From positions 1-6,854 of the forward strand of contig CAYLYS010000093.1 in assembly GCA_964388175.1 (NCBI GenBank): a DNA stretch of 6,854 nt. The letters run 5' to 3'. Below are positions 5,436 to 6,854 of this stretch, one piece after another (within the stretch, counting starts at the first letter, position 1; every line of letters begins with the position of its first letter). Both the position numbers and the translations under genes were made by a program. Below the pieces are notes generated by a model. It had not been told where the DNA came from, searched no databases, and saw nothing but the letters and a program-made list of their open reading frames with translations. The DNA is from JAITWN01 sp964388175. GTDB lineage: Bacteria > Pseudomonadota > Gammaproteobacteria > SZUA-140.

Positions 5436-6788
5436 GTGAAAATCTCAATTTTTGGATCCGGCTACGTCGGACTCGTCACCGGAGCCTGCCTCGCCGAAGT
5501 CGGCAACGACGTGCTGTGCGTCGACATCGACGAACGCAAGATCGCGATGCTCAAGAACGGGCAGGTACCGATCTACGAACCCGGTCTCGCCGACATGGTC
5601 AGCCACAACGCCAAGACCGGGCGATTGTCGTTCACCACCGACGTGACGGCCGGCGTCGCGCACGGCCTGTTCCAATTCATCGCCGTGGGCACCCCGCCCG
5701 GAGAAGACGGCTCGGCGGATCTGCAGCATGTGCTCGATGTCGCCCGCAAGATCGGCCAGCATATCAGCGAATACCGCATCGTCGTCAACAAATCCACCGT
5801 CCCCGTCGGCACCGCGGATCGCGTCAAGGAAACGATACAGGGCATGCTCGCCCAGCGCGGCGCACAGTTCGAGTTCGACGTGGTCTCCAACCCCGAATTC
5901 CTCAAGGAAGGCGCCGCCATCGATGACTTCATGCGTCCCGACCGCATCATCATCGGCACCGACAATCCGCGCACGACGGAGCTGCTGCGGGCGCTCTACG
6001 CGCCTTTCAACCGCAATCACGAACGGCTGATCAGCATGGACATCCGCTCGGCGGAGCTGACCAAGTATGCCGCCAACGCCATGCTCGCCACCAAGATCAG
6101 CTTCATGAACGAACTGGCCAATCTCGCCGAAAAGCTGGGCGCCGACATCGAGCAGGTGCGCACCGGCATCGGCTCCGATCCGCGCATCGGCTACCATTTC
6201 ATCTACCCCGGCGTCGGCTACGGCGGCTCCTGTTTCCCCAAGGACGTCAAGGCGCTGGAGCGGACCGCGCGCCAGGTCGGCTATGAAGCCGAACTGCTGC
6301 AAGCCGTCGAAGCGGTGAATGGGCGGCAGAAAGAGGTCCTGTTCGACAAGATCAAGCGGCATTTCGGCGGTGAGCTGGAAAACCGCGTCATCGCGCTGTG
6401 GGGCCTGGCGTTCAAGCCCAACACCGACGATATGCGCGAGGCTCCCAGCCGTGTGCTGATGGAAGCCTTGTGGCGCGCCGGCGCGCGCGTGCGCGCCTAC
6501 GATCCGGAGGCCGGCGAGGAAACCAGCCGCCTCTATCCGGGTCAGGCCGGGCTGACGATCTGCGCCTCGCCGGAAGAAGCGCTGGAAGGCGCCGACGCCC
6601 TGGCGCTGATCACCGAGTGGAACGAGTTCCGCAGCCCGGATTACAAGCTCATCCGCCAGCACCTGCGCCAGGCACTGGTATTCGACGGCCGCAACATCTA
6701 CGACCCGGAGGTCATGGCGCACGAAGGCTTCACCTATTATTCGATAGGCCGCCATCCCGTCAACGCTTCCGGCAGCATCCCCGGCTGA
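5436..6788 (+). CDS. ugd: UDP-glucose 6-dehydrogenase
   Basis: This 450-residue cytoplasmic enzyme oxidises UDP-glucose to UDP-glucuronate using two NAD+, which supplies the acidic sugar for exopolysaccharide or related surface glycans. The N-terminal Rossmann domain starts with the nucleotide-binding motif GSGYVG (7-12), and D30 ends beta-2. STVPVGT (120-126) and NPEFLKEG (152-159) are family signatures. K210 and N214 correspond by spacing to the Lys and Asn known in the Streptococcus pyogenes enzyme. The catalytic cysteine is C266 in GYGGSCFPKD (261-270), with D270 four residues on. The C-terminal UDP-binding domain contains GLAFKPNTDDMREAPS (323-338). Length and motifs are complete. The start codon is GTG; it is preferred because the protein then begins MKISIFGSGYVG as in the family, and AGGA lies 8 bases upstream. 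GDP-mannose dehydrogenase is a relative, but the overall pattern fits the UDP-glucose enzymes better. The gene is divergent from the sugar transferase and probably belongs to the same EPS locus. Confidence 0.96.
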   Translation: MKISIFGSGYVGLVTGACLAEVGNDVLCVDIDERKIAMLKNGQVPIYEPGLADMVSHNAKTGRLSFTTDVTAGVAHGLFQFIAVGTPPGEDGSADLQHVLDVARKIGQHISEYRIVVNKSTVPVGTADRVKETIQGMLAQRGAQFEFDVVSNPEFLKEGAAIDDFMRPDRIIIGTDNPRTTELLRALYAPFNRNHERLISMDIRSAELTKYAANAMLATKISFMNELANLAEKLGADIEQVRTGIGSDPRIGYHFIYPGVGYGGSCFPKDVKALERTARQVGYEAELLQAVEAVNGRQKEVLFDKIKRHFGGELENRVIALWGLAFKPNTDDMREAPSRVLMEALWRAGARVRAYDPEAGEETSRLYPGQAGLTICASPEEALEGADALALITEWNEFRSPDYKLIRQHLRQALVFDGRNIYDPEVMAHEGFTYYSIGRHPVNASGSIPG

Positions 6789-6793
6789 TTCCC

Positions 6794-6854
6794 CATCACC
6801 GGCGGGCGCCCGGCGGCGAATTGATGGATTTCGCCGCCGGGCGCGCCGGTGATG
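6794..6854 (+). terminator. Long stable hairpin just after ugd, possible terminator (open at window edge)
   Basis: The outer arm CATCACCGGC (6794-6803) pairs exactly with GCCGGTGATG (6845-6854). After two unpaired G bases, the inner arm 6806-6820 pairs over 15 bp with 6830-6844, leaving a 9-base loop (6821-6829). The total is 25 base pairs with one small bulge, starting five bases after the ugd stop. No U-tract is visible because the window ends at the last paired base, so intrinsic termination cannot be confirmed. It could instead be an mRNA 3'-end stabiliser or one copy of a dispersed palindromic repeat. The fold is certain; the role is inferred. Confidence 0.6.

Noticed and set aside
5445..6755. 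Minus-strand open frame of 436 codons opposite ugd
   Set aside because: It mirrors almost the whole of ugd and has no recognisable protein features; ugd is complete with all catalytic residues.

Overview
The window is GC-rich and densely coded. It looks like part of a chromosomal exopolysaccharide (EPS) locus from a Gram-negative bacterium, most likely a beta- or gammaproteobacterium that carries the XrtA (exosortase A)/PEP-CTERM protein-sorting system. The evidence is a PrsK-type histidine kinase, a PrsR-type sigma-54 activator and the matching PEP-CTERM-associated sugar transferase, a combination known mainly from environmental, EPS- or floc-forming proteobacteria. The taxon cannot be narrowed further from this sequence. 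The exosortase, the PEP-CTERM target proteins and the chain-length and export genes are not in the window.

Layout. Bases 1-83 are a short non-coding stretch just past prsR; the left edge may hold the first codons of another minus-strand gene. A leftward (minus-strand) group covers 84-5046. Read in the direction of transcription it is a polyprenyl-phosphate sugar transferase (5046-3643), an 83-base gap, prsK (3559-1454) and prsR (1454-84). prsK and prsR share a TGATG stop/start overlap. A 389-base divergent intergenic region (5047-5435) separates this group from ugd (5436-6788, plus strand), which encodes UDP-glucose 6-dehydrogenase. A very strong imperfect hairpin (6794-6854) begins five bases after the ugd stop and reaches the window edge.

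How the genes fit together. The sugar transferase should load the first sugar phosphate onto undecaprenyl phosphate at the inner membrane. Ugd should supply UDP-glucuronate as an acidic building block. PrsK senses an unknown signal through its membrane and GAF-like regions and should phosphorylate PrsR. PrsR carries the full set of motifs needed to activate sigma-54 RNA polymerase. The divergent region contains plus-strand sequences resembling sigma-54 -24/-12 elements, a near-perfect 19-bp palindrome, an 11-bp-periodic repeat and a sigma-70-like promoter next to ugd. A testable model is that PrsR, or another regulator, controls this EPS module from that region.

No tRNA, rRNA, CRISPR array, insertion sequence or integrase was seen. 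The genes belong to known families. The least explained parts are the regulatory DNA between the divergent genes and the hairpin at the right edge.
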